Source of the DNA: Scatosoma sp045632625
GTDB lineage: Bacteria > Bacillota > Clostridia > Christensenellales > Borkfalkiaceae
Reading direction: 5' to 3'
DNA: 27,854 bases
Assembly: GCA_045632625.1 (NCBI GenBank)
Contig: JAZQWZ010000007.1
Location: 1 to 27,854, forward strand
A program made the translations under genes and the position numbers. The notes under the pieces are model-generated. The model saw only the letters and a program-made list of their open reading frames with translations. It did not search any database and had not been told where the DNA came from. Position 1 is the first letter of the stretch; every line of letters starts with the position of its first letter. Positions 16,533 to 22,228 of the stretch are shown piece by piece.

Positions 16533-16778
16533 TTAATCCACATAACGACGGGCATACATACTGCCTTGAATACGCTTGCCGTCCATATGAATACGGTTCT
16601 CAAATACCGATTCGTACATGGCATCGCGTTCTTTCGTGCGTTTATAGAATACGTCAATGCTCGTAATCATCGGAGATTCAAAATCGTTCTTCCTCACCGA
16701 GATCGTTTGCGTCACGATGTATTCCTGCGTGCGATATGCGTTATCCGCAATCTCAAGCTCATCGATAAAACTCAACAT
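16533..16778 (-). CDS. Small hypothetical protein (81 aa)
   Basis: ATG 16778 overlaps the end of the ArpU-like gene by 7 bp (ATGTTGA) and has GGAGGAAGG upstream, a clear translationally coupled start. The 81-residue product is charged and soluble, with a strand-rich centre (YIVTQTISVRKNDFESPMIT) and a basic C-terminus. No family was recognised. A 257-bp non-coding gap follows at 16276-16532, where no ORF, strong terminator or clear promoter was found. Confidence 0.7.
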   Translation of the reverse strand: MLSFIDELEIADNAYRTQEYIVTQTISVRKNDFESPMITSIDVFYKRTKERDAMYESVFENRIHMDGKRIQGSMYARRYVD

Positions 16779-17086
16779 ACGCCTTCCTCCTTGTTTATCG
16801 TTTCCCGGAAGAATTGCAACAGTTGTCCGCTTAACGATTGCACGTAATTTAACGTATAATTCATTTCAAGCGCTACGTTTTCTTGCGTCCAACCCTTTAC
16901 GTACAAGCCTACGTATACGTGATACAGTCTTATAGGAGCTTTTTGGATTAAATTTGCGTACCGTTGCACAATATTCAGTACGTTGGAAGGTAAGCCCTCT
17001 GACATATATCCGTCCAACTCCTTTTGACGTGAATAGTAATACTTGATTTCACTCAAATCGTCCCTGATTGCTTTTTCATTACACAT
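16772..17086 (-). CDS. ArpU/RinA-like (DUF1492-type) phage regulator
   Basis: The start is placed at ATG 17086 (MCNEKAIRDDLSEIKYYYSR), where GAAAGGAGA sits upstream, giving 104 residues; a longer frame to 17179 lacks a ribosome site. An N-terminal helical segment is followed by an HTH-like region, WTQENVALEMNYTLNYVQSLSGQLLQFF (~70-97), of the sigma-region-4 type seen in late-gene activators of Firmicutes phages. It lies ~90 bp after the sigma-like gene and overlaps the next ORF. A role in switching on the downstream operon is inferred. Confidence 0.55.
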   Translation of the reverse strand: MCNEKAIRDDLSEIKYYYSRQKELDGYMSEGLPSNVLNIVQRYANLIQKAPIRLYHVYVGLYVKGWTQENVALEMNYTLNYVQSLSGQLLQFFRETINKEEGVC

Positions 17087-17175
17087 AGCTTGTCTCCTTT
17101 CTTCCAAGTTAAGGTGTTTCCTCAAACCCCTTTCACTAATAAGCCACGAGAAAAGCGTTTTGGGGGGTGTTTTTT

Positions 17176-17622
17176 TCAAAAAATATTTTGTTTTTTTATT
17201 TTTTCTATCGCGACATTATAAATATCGCGCGCTGAATCCCAACGGCAATCTAGTATTTTTGCGATCTCACGAAAACTTTTTCCCTTTACCACGTGAAGTT
17301 TTACGATTACTCTTTGCTTATCTGTTAAACAACGCATAGCCTGTTCCAGATCTTTCACTTCTTCTTGCAAAATCAGCTTTTCCTCCGCTGTTAAACCATC
17401 CAACACATAATCAAATCCTTTTGCAATCGAATCTTCCAAGGAAAGATGTCTGCGCGTTTCTTTACGTTCTATGCACGCTGCTTTATACTCTTCCTCTAAA
17501 TAAATACGCCGAGTCTTCTCATCGCATTGTTCAAGTAAAATCGCCATTTCTTCTTGAAGATAGACCGATACCCGCTTCGTTTGGCCGTTTTTTGTTACAA
17601 CAGTTAATACATATTTTTTCAT
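17176..17622 (-). CDS. Sigma-70 region 4-like transcription factor
   Basis: The 148-residue form starting MKKYVLTVVTK is preferred because GAGAAGGAGA lies just upstream of ATG 17622; the longer frame to 17748 (GTG) has no ribosome site and runs through a leader hairpin. The N-terminal half is charged and helical (YLEEEYKAACIERKETRRH). The C-terminal part, LTDKQRVIVKLHVVKGKSFREIAKILDCRWDSARDIYN (~100-140), is a sigma region 4 helix-turn-helix. Such small sigma-like proteins are common in Firmicutes phages and integrative elements. It probably controls element genes. Confidence 0.75.
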   Translation of the reverse strand: MKKYVLTVVTKNGQTKRVSVYLQEEMAILLEQCDEKTRRIYLEEEYKAACIERKETRRHLSLEDSIAKGFDYVLDGLTAEEKLILQEEVKDLEQAMRCLTDKQRVIVKLHVVKGKSFREIAKILDCRWDSARDIYNVAIEKIKKQNIF

Positions 17623-17865
17623 TTTGTTCTCCTTCTCTCGTCGAAGAAGAACAATAAAGGCCAAGCAAATATAATAGGCAGGGACGCACCTTACGCATAC
17701 CCTGCCTATAAGCGCCCGAAATTGACGTGCAATAAAGTTAGGGTACACACATAACGCTTTTTGACTAATTCCTTAATCGTTTTCGCTATGTCATATCCGC
17801 TTGTCCTTTATTGCAAATCGGGACGAGATTTTATTTATTTTTATTTGATTTTAATAATAAAAAAA
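17623..17865. other. Leader region of the sigma-like gene
   Basis: This stretch holds no convincing ORF. A hairpin is formed by ATAGGCAGGG (17674-17683) and CCCTGCCTAT (17700-17709), which would lie in the 5' leader of the sigma-like mRNA. Its sequence (GGCAGG near TATGCG) resembles the terminator palindromes at 22150 and 24850. No consensus promoter was found, so it may be read by leakage through the terminator at 17866 or from a weak or activator-dependent promoter. Confidence 0.5.
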
Positions 17866-17917
17866 GCCGCCGATAAATAGCAGAAATTCGTTTAGAACTC
17901 TACTATCTACCGGCGGC
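17858..17917 (-). terminator. Intrinsic terminator after the zinc-ribbon gene
   Basis: On the minus strand GCCGCCGGTAGATAGTAG pairs with CTGCTATTTATCGGCGGC (15 of 18 standard pairs plus G-U), immediately followed by seven T. It separates the SOS-controlled early genes from the sigma-like gene, so expression of later genes would need read-through or a separate promoter. Confidence 0.85.
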
Positions 17918-18025
17918 CTCTCAATACTGGTTTAACCGTACCGTCTTAGCATATATCCTCTTTCTAGATTTACCATGTCGCTATTTCAGACCGACCAGCG
18001 ATACTTTATATGCCGTGTTATTTAG

Positions 18026-18220
18026 TTACAAGACAACTTTTTGTCCTTCCGGCGCACGCATTCGAATTATCGTTTCACGCCTATTTTTCTTTTTTGTTAC
18101 CGACACCGCTCCGCAATATGGGCACTTCTTCTTTATCAATCCGTCGGGATCTTTCCAAGCCTCCAACTGATGAAAACAATTATTGCACACAATTACTACG
18201 GGCGTATAATCATACTGCAT
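18026..18220 (-). CDS. Small zinc-ribbon protein
   Basis: This 64-residue protein has two Cys pairs, CNNC (12-15) and CPYC (33-36), in a rubredoxin/zinc-ribbon arrangement, and a basic C-terminus (KKKNRRETIIRMRA). ATG 18220 has AAGGAGGG six bases upstream, so the gene is well supported despite its size. It is downstream of the consensus promoter with the LexA box and is followed by a strong terminator. Such proteins often act as small DNA- or RNA-polymerase-binding factors. The specific role is not known. Confidence 0.8.
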   Translation of the reverse strand: MQYDYTPVVIVCNNCFHQLEAWKDPDGLIKKKCPYCGAVSVTKKKNRRETIIRMRAPEGQKVVL

Positions 18221-18293
18221 TATATACCCTCCTTGATCAATTTTAAGCTGTGCACTAACCTTGATTCACGGGGCGTATCAAGTTTACCTAATA

Positions 18294-18455
18294 CTAACAG
18301 TTTTCCTGCCGTCTTTGGCGATGCTTGTTTAGACACATACTCGTTCTTTTATATATGTCGCGCGCAACGGTGCCTTTCTTTCTTGTCTCCCACTTATCTG
18401 CCTCGTACCGCTCACTGTACGGACAAAATTTTTCGTCCATCATACCTTTCACCAT
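18294..18455 (-). CDS. Possible small ORF (53 aa), first gene after the SOS promoter
   Basis: An open frame runs from ATG 18455 (MVKGMMDEKFCPYSERYEAD) to TAG at 18294, giving 53 residues. AAGGAAAAAGG directly upstream is a usable ribosome site, although close to the start. Two further in-frame ATGs (18443 and 18440) are alternative starts. The product is polar and basic. It is the first reading frame after the promoter and operator at 18498-18554 and lies 73 bp before the zinc-ribbon gene. SOS-controlled antirepressor-type peptides often sit here, but no family is recognised. Confidence 0.4.
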   Translation of the reverse strand: MVKGMMDEKFCPYSERYEADKWETRKKGTVARDIYKRTSMCLNKHRQRRQENC

Positions 18456-18497
18456 CCTTTTTCCTTATTTTTTACGTCTGTTGATTATTCAAAAATG

Positions 18498-18511
18498 CGA
18501 ACATTTGTTCG
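18498..18511. promoter_or_regulatory. LexA/SOS box
   Basis: CGAACATTTGTTCG is a perfect match to the Gram-positive LexA consensus CGAAC-N4-GTTCG, and on the minus strand it also fits the R-N-R-Y centre (AAAT). It starts about 15 bases downstream of the -10 box of the leftward promoter, so LexA bound here would block initiation or early elongation. DNA damage would relieve this. Confidence 0.85.
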
Positions 18512-18525
18512 GTTTTTGTGATATA

Positions 18526-18554
18526 ATTATACTCCTTTTAATATGTCTTGTCAA
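18526..18554 (-). promoter_or_regulatory. Consensus sigma-A promoter reading into the element
   Basis: On the minus strand TTGACA (18549-18554) is followed by exactly 17 bases and TATAAT (18526-18531), a perfect housekeeping promoter. Transcription would start near 18519 and run into the 53-aa ORF and zinc-ribbon gene. The combination of maximal strength and an overlapping LexA box suits a tightly held, inducible promoter. Confidence 0.9.
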
Positions 18555-18647
18555 CTGTTTGAACGGAAATATTTTCCATTTTTTTATATTTTTTCTGTCT
18601 TCCAAAAAATATGAATTTTTCTATATAGGCATTATTCGATTGATTGT

Positions 18648-18763
18648 ATCATAGGGAAATCTTTTACGGTCAAACCCTATAATCTTTGCTGAGAATAAGC
18701 ACTTTTATAAGTTTAATGCAAAGATTATTTAGGGCGAGGTTTGACCGCCGATTTCCCTATGAT
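18648..18763. repeat. 116-bp interrupted inverted repeat upstream of int
   Basis: Nested matching arms are ATCATAGGGAAATC (18648-18661) with GATTTCCCTATGAT (18750-18763); GGTCAAACC (18668-18676) with GGTTTGACC (18738-18746); and ATAATCTTTGC (18679-18689) with GCAAAGATTAT (18718-18728). The small internal loops are uneven. The loop is about 28 bases and AT-rich. There is no T-run and no ORF. Possible roles are a second-strand origin or packaging hairpin of an ssDNA genome, a MITE-like insertion with 14-bp ends, or int regulation. Confidence 0.7.
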
Positions 18764-18768
18764 TTTTG

Positions 18769-18789
18769 TTTGGCGAATTTTTCGCCAAA
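18769..18789. repeat. Perfect short hairpin
   Basis: TTTGGCGAA-TTT-TTCGCCAAA is a perfect 9-bp stem with a 3-base loop, six bases after the 116-bp inverted repeat. Together they form a two-hairpin structure between the divergent promoters. Confidence 0.65.
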
Positions 18790-19055
18790 GTTAATTAGAA
18801 AAATTCATCAGATAACTTTATAGCCTTTTCACCCAAACCCGAATTTGTGTTAGATTCGTAGGCATCTACACCAGCTCAGTTGGGATTAGATGGGTTTCAG
18901 TTGTTTTTTTGGGGGTACATACTGGGTATTTTCAGAGTATCCTCTTGGTAAACTTTTTCAAAAAATTGTTTTACAATAAGTTTATCCACAAAATATTCCG
19001 ACTGTTTCTCCATCTTCGTCGGACGTTATCTGCTAAAAAATCTTTATAGGAGGAT
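18790..19055. other. Upstream region of int with a possible three-way folded block
   Basis: No ORF was found. Positions 18835-18897 can fold as a three-way junction: AAACC (18835-18839) with GGTTT (18893-18897); GAAT (18841-18844) with ATTC (18854-18857); CATCTA (18863-18868) with TAGATG (18887-18892), enclosing CCAGCTCAGTTGG. That last piece resembles the tRNA D-arm sequence AGCTCAGTTGG. A weak promoter for int may be TTTACA (18971) and AATATT (18994). Confidence 0.35.
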
Positions 19056-20270
19056 ATGAATCAACAAGACTTAAATTTAACCGCTACCATTATTTCCCAG
19101 CTCGCAGGAGAGCAAAACGGAAAAGAAAAAATTGCAACTATTTTAACCAGCCTTTTAAGCTCTTACGAGAAAGAAGGCTATTTAAGCGTACAAGAAAAAC
19201 AAAAATCCACTCTCTCTTGTCCGCTGGTATTTACTCAAAAGGAGATTTCAAAAATGGAAAAAACATTTAAAAAAGAATTTATCGCCAACGGCCTTGCCGC
19301 TCACGTCCGACGTCGAATCCGATGCAAAAACTCCATAAATTATGAAATACGATATCGACGAAACGGATACGAGATTACCGCCTATGGCACTACGTTGGAA
19401 ATCGCAAAAGAAAACTTCATCAACGCAACACTCCCTAAAAATATTGAAAAACACAGAAAAAAGAATACTGTTGCAAAGCAAAATTCTTTTATGTACGTTA
19501 CTCAAGAATGGCTGGAATATAAAAAAGGTAAATTGAATGATCGCACACATAAAAACTATGAAAGCTATTGTCAGCGATATCTGTATTTGCCTCTTGGAGC
19601 TATGCCTATATCCGAAATCAAAACAATCGATATAACCAAGATTATGAATACGGTGGAAGGACGGCTCTATGAAGATTTACGCGTCGTCTTAAATTCCGTG
19701 TTTAAATACGCTTTGGCAAACGGTTTACTGACCCATAACCCTATGTTGCTTATTCCGTTCAAAAAAGCCGAAAGAAACAACCGTAGAGCGCTAACAAAGG
19801 CAGAACGTCAAAAACTCTTTGAACGCTTGAATTTACCCGAATTTAGTGAATATAAGTTGCCTTTTATGATTATGTACTTTTTTGGCTTACGTCCCTGCGA
19901 GCTTGAAGATTCGCATTTTGAAGGAGACTTCCTTATTGCAAGAAACGCAAAACGAAAAGGCGGCAAAATCGAATACAAAAAAATTCCTATACATAAAAAT
20001 TTTAGGGCAATGTTCAATCCAAAGGACGTCACAATGCCCCATAGAACGGACGTGTTAAACCGCATTTTTAAGCGAATTATGGAAGACGAAGAAGTTACTC
20101 AATATTTCTTGCGCCATACGTTTGCAACCGTTTGTCAACAGTACGTTCGCCCTGACATCGTCGATATTTGGATGGGCGACAGTTCTGAAAGATTGGTAGG
20201 TAGAGTGTACACGCATTTTGAAGACGACTTTATGTACGAGCAAATGCAAAACGTAAAATTTGATATCTAA
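19056..20270 (+). CDS. int: Tyrosine recombinase (integrase)
   Basis: This 404-residue protein has an N-terminal arm-binding region and SAM-like core-binding domain (~140-240; SFMYVTQEWLEYKKGKL) and a C-terminal catalytic domain. Catalytic residues visible are R279 (FGLRPCEL), R353 in YFLRHTFAT, and nucleophile Y385 in VYTHF. The usual first His of H-x-x-R is Tyr here, and the later His/Trp box reads GDSS instead of GHSS, two departures seen in some Firmicutes integrases. AGGAGG lies seven bases before ATG 19056. The gene is divergent from the rest of the element and points at tRNA-Leu, the usual arrangement for integration into a tRNA 3' end. Confidence 0.9.
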   Translation: MNQQDLNLTATIISQLAGEQNGKEKIATILTSLLSSYEKEGYLSVQEKQKSTLSCPLVFTQKEISKMEKTFKKEFIANGLAAHVRRRIRCKNSINYEIRYRRNGYEITAYGTTLEIAKENFINATLPKNIEKHRKKNTVAKQNSFMYVTQEWLEYKKGKLNDRTHKNYESYCQRYLYLPLGAMPISEIKTIDITKIMNTVEGRLYEDLRVVLNSVFKYALANGLLTHNPMLLIPFKKAERNNRRALTKAERQKLFERLNLPEFSEYKLPFMIMYFFGLRPCELEDSHFEGDFLIARNAKRKGGKIEYKKIPIHKNFRAMFNPKDVTMPHRTDVLNRIFKRIMEDEEVTQYFLRHTFATVCQQYVRPDIVDIWMGDSSERLVGRVYTHFEDDFMYEQMQNVKFDI

Positions 20271-20273
20271 GTA

Positions 20274-20315
20274 AAATAGCCTGAACGAAATAATATCGCT
20301 CGGGCTATTTTTATG
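20274..20315 (+). terminator. Intrinsic terminator of int
   Basis: AAATAGCCTGAACG (20274-20287) pairs with CGCTCGGGCTATTT (20297-20310), with two G-U pairs, and runs into a T-tract on the plus strand just after the int stop. Confidence 0.85.
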
Positions 20316-20374
20316 CTAAAAAAAACAATGTGGAATCCGCAATCCCTTTTGTTTCAAGAGAAAATAGGCAAAAC

Positions 20375-20398
20375 CTGCCCCCAAAACTGCCCCCAAAG
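20375..20398. repeat. Tandem 12-bp direct repeat between int and tRNA
   Basis: CTGCCCCCAAAA (20375-20386) is followed directly by CTGCCCCCAAAG (20387-20398). The location, about 105 bp from the tRNA end, is where integrase arm-type sites are expected. That role is inferred. Confidence 0.45.
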
Positions 20399-20456
20399 GG
20401 TGGCAAAAATGTGATTTTTTAGATTTTTTAAGGGAATATTTATGCAAAAATACAAA

Positions 20457-20495
20457 GAAAAAGGGCATTTATGCAACTTTTCTTGCATAAATGCC
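20457..20495 (-). terminator. Intrinsic terminator of tRNA-Leu
   Basis: On the minus strand GGCATTTATGCAA-GAAAAG-TTGCATAAATGCC is a perfect 13-bp stem followed by CTTTTTC. It lies 6 bp after the tRNA 3' end. If the element's attachment site is the tRNA 3' end, this terminator would belong to the element and restore termination after integration. Confidence 0.85.
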
Positions 20496-20501
20496 TTACG
20501 C

Positions 20502-20586
20502 TGGTGCGGTCGACAGGAATTGAACCTGCATGGAGTTACCCACAAGATCCTTAGTCTTGCGCGTCTGCCAGTTCCGCCACGACCGC
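20502..20586 (-). tRNA. tRNA-Leu (anticodon AAG)
   Basis: This 85-base class II tRNA runs 5' to 3' from 20586 to 20502. The acceptor stem is GCGGTCG with CGACCGC, and CCA is encoded at the 3' end. The anticodon stem CAAGA/TCTTG encloses the loop CTAAGGA, so the anticodon is AAG (reads CUU, and CUC/CUA if A34 becomes inosine). A variable arm (TGGGTAACTCCA) and T arm (CAGG-TTCAATT-CCTG) are clear. It has a perfect promoter upstream and a terminator downstream. Its 3' half is the probable attachment site of the neighbouring element. Confidence 0.95.
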
Positions 20587-20599
20587 ATTAACGAACATT

Positions 20600-20628
20600 A
20601 TTATATATCATGTAGAAAGATTTGTCAA
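20600..20628 (-). promoter_or_regulatory. Promoter of tRNA-Leu
   Basis: TTGACA (20623-20628), a 17-base spacer and TATAAT (20600-20605) form a perfect sigma-A promoter ending 13 bases before the tRNA 5' end. Confidence 0.9.
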
Positions 20629-20709
20629 CTCATTTTATCCCACTTTTATAAAAAATAAAATTTTTTTCATGCGGAGTTGCCGCACATTCAATCTCTCCTT
20701 TCTTTAATA

Positions 20710-20742
20710 TAAAAGAAAAAGCAGAGCTTTTTCGCTCCGCTT
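20710..20742 (-). terminator. Intrinsic terminator of the SipW-type secreted protein gene
   Basis: On the minus strand AAGCGGAGC pairs with GCTCTGCTT around GAAAAA, followed by TTTC and T-rich sequence. The hairpin overlaps the stop codon of the gene by two bases. Confidence 0.75.
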
Positions 20743-21373
20743 ATTTTGTATGCCACGTCGTAACGTCAATAGAATACGGAATGGACTTCGGGTCAGCACT
20801 CGGCCCTAAATCCGTCAAACGCCTTACCGTTGCGTACCCGTAAGCACTCGTGGTCGCGCGCCAAATATCCGTTTTTACCAGGCGCGTGCGGTACGCCTCA
20901 ATTTCCAAATTTGATCCTTCGTACAGCAACAAATCGCTTGTTGAAAACGTAAAGCAATAATATTCCGTGTCCGATATTTTTTGAATGCAATAATATAAAC
21001 CATGCGTATTGTTTTGCGCATCAAGAATATGTTTTAAGTTCCCGCCCGAAATTTTTTGATTAGAATATATAACGCGGTTATTTTGTAAATATCGATGAAT
21101 TAAAACGTTGTCGTTGATGTTAAGGCCGTATCCCTTATTGTCTTCATTTAAAACAAGGTCAATAAGTACATAATGATTTCCGCCTACCACAGCATCTTCC
21201 ACCGCACCGCCGGGAAGCAGTTGTTCGGGGTCATACTGGAAATCCAAAAGCTCGACGCTCATTTCTTCTTGCACCTCTTCCGCTTGTAAGTCGGCAAAGC
21301 GCCACGTGGCATACACTCCGCCTATGGAAAACAGCGATACAAGACTGATAATCATTATAAACAGACCTTTCAT
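20741..21373 (-). CDS. Secreted protein with SipW-type signal peptide
   Basis: This 210-residue protein starts at MKGLFIMIISLV (ATG 21373). The longer frame back to 21463 is excluded because it would begin upstream of the expected transcription start of the promoter at 21468-21496. The N-terminus has a hydrophobic core followed by SIGGVYATWRF, which resembles the signal sequences of TasA/camelysin-type proteins cut by SipW-like peptidases. The rest is beta-rich (ELLDFQYDPEQLLPGG, YVLIDLVLNEDN), with two cysteines near YYC. AAGGAG lies a rather long 14 bases from this ATG. No full TasA match is claimed. It is monocistronic and divergent from spoVT. Confidence 0.75.
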   Translation of the reverse strand: MKGLFIMIISLVSLFSIGGVYATWRFADLQAEEVQEEMSVELLDFQYDPEQLLPGGAVEDAVVGGNHYVLIDLVLNEDNKGYGLNINDNVLIHRYLQNNRVIYSNQKISGGNLKHILDAQNNTHGLYYCIQKISDTEYYCFTFSTSDLLLYEGSNLEIEAYRTRLVKTDIWRATTSAYGYATVRRLTDLGPSADPKSIPYSIDVTTWHTK

Positions 21374-21467
21374 ATAAAAGTACCATTCTCCTTTTCGCAC
21401 AAGCGGTTTATTTGTACAAGGATAAACACCACGGTTTTTCAGCGATTGTTTATTGTCGTACACCTGT

Positions 21468-21496
21468 ATTATATCTCTTTATTAGATGTTTGTCAA
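21468..21496 (-). promoter_or_regulatory. Promoter of the SipW-type secreted protein gene
   Basis: On the minus strand TTGACA (21491-21496), 17 bases, TATAAT (21468-21473) is a perfect sigma-A promoter. It gives a leader of about 88 bases and fixes the start of the downstream gene. Confidence 0.9.
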
Positions 21497-21517
21497 ATTG
21501 TTTTCGCCCCCGCGAAA

Positions 21518-21546
21518 GGTATAAATTTCACCATTTTACAAATACT
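21518..21546 (+). promoter_or_regulatory. Possible spoVT promoter (sigma-F/G-like)
   Basis: GGTATAA near 21518 and AAATACT near 21540-21546 are spaced about 16 bases apart and loosely resemble forespore sigma promoters (-10 CATACTA type). spoVT is forespore-expressed in Bacillus. The match is weak. Confidence 0.25.
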
Positions 21547-21574
21547 GCCTTTATAACTTAAAGGAGATGATTAT

Positions 21575-22120
21575 ATGAAAGCAACAGGAATTGTCAGAAG
21601 AATAGACGAACTGGGGCGCGTCGTTATCCCAAAAGAAATTAGACGCACGCTCCGCATCAAAGAAGGCGACCCCTTAGAAATTTTTACCGATAGGGATGAG
21701 CTTATGCTTAAAAAATATTCCCCTATCGCTACTTTGGAGCGGTTTAGCAAAGCGACCGCGCGTTCCTTAAACGATTTAAGCGGTAAGCTTGCCGTTATTT
21801 GCGATACCGACGGCGTTTTACACGCTTTTGGCGAAGGCAAGCGCGATTTGGACGGACAAACACTTTCCCCTGAAATGGATAAGGTGCTGAAAGACAGGCG
21901 CAGTTATCTTGCCAACAAAGCGGATGGCGGGGATATTATTCCTGTTTCCACTTTAAGGGAAAACGACGTGACGGCGCAGGTTATCGTGCCTATCGTGCTT
22001 GGCGGCGATTGTCTTGGCGCGGTTGTGCTTTTATCCAAAGAAGAAGGTGTAAAAATGGGCGCAAGCGAGCTTTCCTTGGCGCGTTTAACCGCAGATATTT
22101 TAGCAAATCAATTTGATTAA
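21575..22120 (+). CDS. spoVT: Stage V sporulation protein T
   Basis: This 181-residue protein is of typical SpoVT length. Residues 1-52 are an AbrB/SpoVT swapped-hairpin DNA-binding domain (MKATGIVRRIDELGRVVIPK, then EIRRTLRIKEGDPLEIF). Residues ~60-178 are a GAF-like domain (IVPIVLGGDCLGAVVLLS). SpoVT tunes sigma-G-dependent genes in the forespore. The start follows AAAGGAG by seven bases. The close relative AbrB lacks the GAF domain, so SpoVT is preferred. Its presence is the best evidence in the window for a spore-forming ancestry. The gene stands alone between a divergent secreted-protein gene and a terminator. Confidence 0.93.
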   Translation: MKATGIVRRIDELGRVVIPKEIRRTLRIKEGDPLEIFTDRDELMLKKYSPIATLERFSKATARSLNDLSGKLAVICDTDGVLHAFGEGKRDLDGQTLSPEMDKVLKDRRSYLANKADGGDIIPVSTLRENDVTAQVIVPIVLGGDCLGAVVLLSKEEGVKMGASELSLARLTADILANQFD

Positions 22121-22148
22121 GATGATACGATTTTCAATAAAAATAAAG

Positions 22149-22181
22149 AGGGCAGGTATGTGTTCATCGCATACCTGCCCT
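22149..22181. terminator. Bidirectional terminator palindrome, copy 1
   Basis: GGGCAGGTATG (22150-22160) pairs with CATACCTGCCC (22170-22180). It lies between the convergent spoVT and BspA-like genes. An almost identical copy occurs at 24850-24880. Confidence 0.7.
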
Positions 22182-22228
22182 ATTCGTTTTACTCTTTTTA
22201 ACGCTTTATATAAACCGATAAAAATCGC

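Larger units (their letters stand above)
1..20501. mobile_element. Inovirus-like integrated element at tRNA-Leu (left end not in window)
   Basis: The right end is marked by a plus-strand tyrosine recombinase ending at 20270 and by the 3' end of tRNA-Leu at 20502. Leftward, an unbroken minus-strand array carries regulators, a putative ssDNA-binding protein, exported proteins, a membrane-anchored Zot/pI-like ATPase and a HUH rolling-circle Rep. This combination is characteristic of filamentous phages. The confident core is about 6518-20501. The DNRLRE and RHS genes further left are co-oriented and may be cargo, but no second copy of the tRNA 3' end was seen, so attL either lies beyond position 1 or was missed. 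A core of 14 kb is already large for an inovirus. An integrative mobilizable element with a TcpA-like ATPase is the main alternative. No short signal-peptide-plus-TM major coat protein was recognised. Confidence 0.6.

Noticed and set aside
17623..17748. N-terminal extension of the sigma-like protein from GTG 17748
   Set aside because: No ribosome site precedes it, it runs through a leader hairpin, and AAGGAG lies just before the internal ATG at 17622.
18041..18484. Plus-strand open frame of 147 codons opposite the early genes
   Set aside because: It lacks a ribosome site and its translation is compositionally odd. The minus strand carries better supported small genes, a promoter and a LexA box.
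20354..20545. Minus-strand open frame crossing the tRNA-Leu 3' half
   Set aside because: It is a translation of tRNA and terminator sequence, with no ribosome site; the repeated WGQ residues come from the tandem repeat.
21374..21463. N-terminal extension of the secreted protein
   Set aside because: The longer start lies upstream of the expected transcription start of the perfect promoter at 21468-21496, so it would not be in the mRNA.
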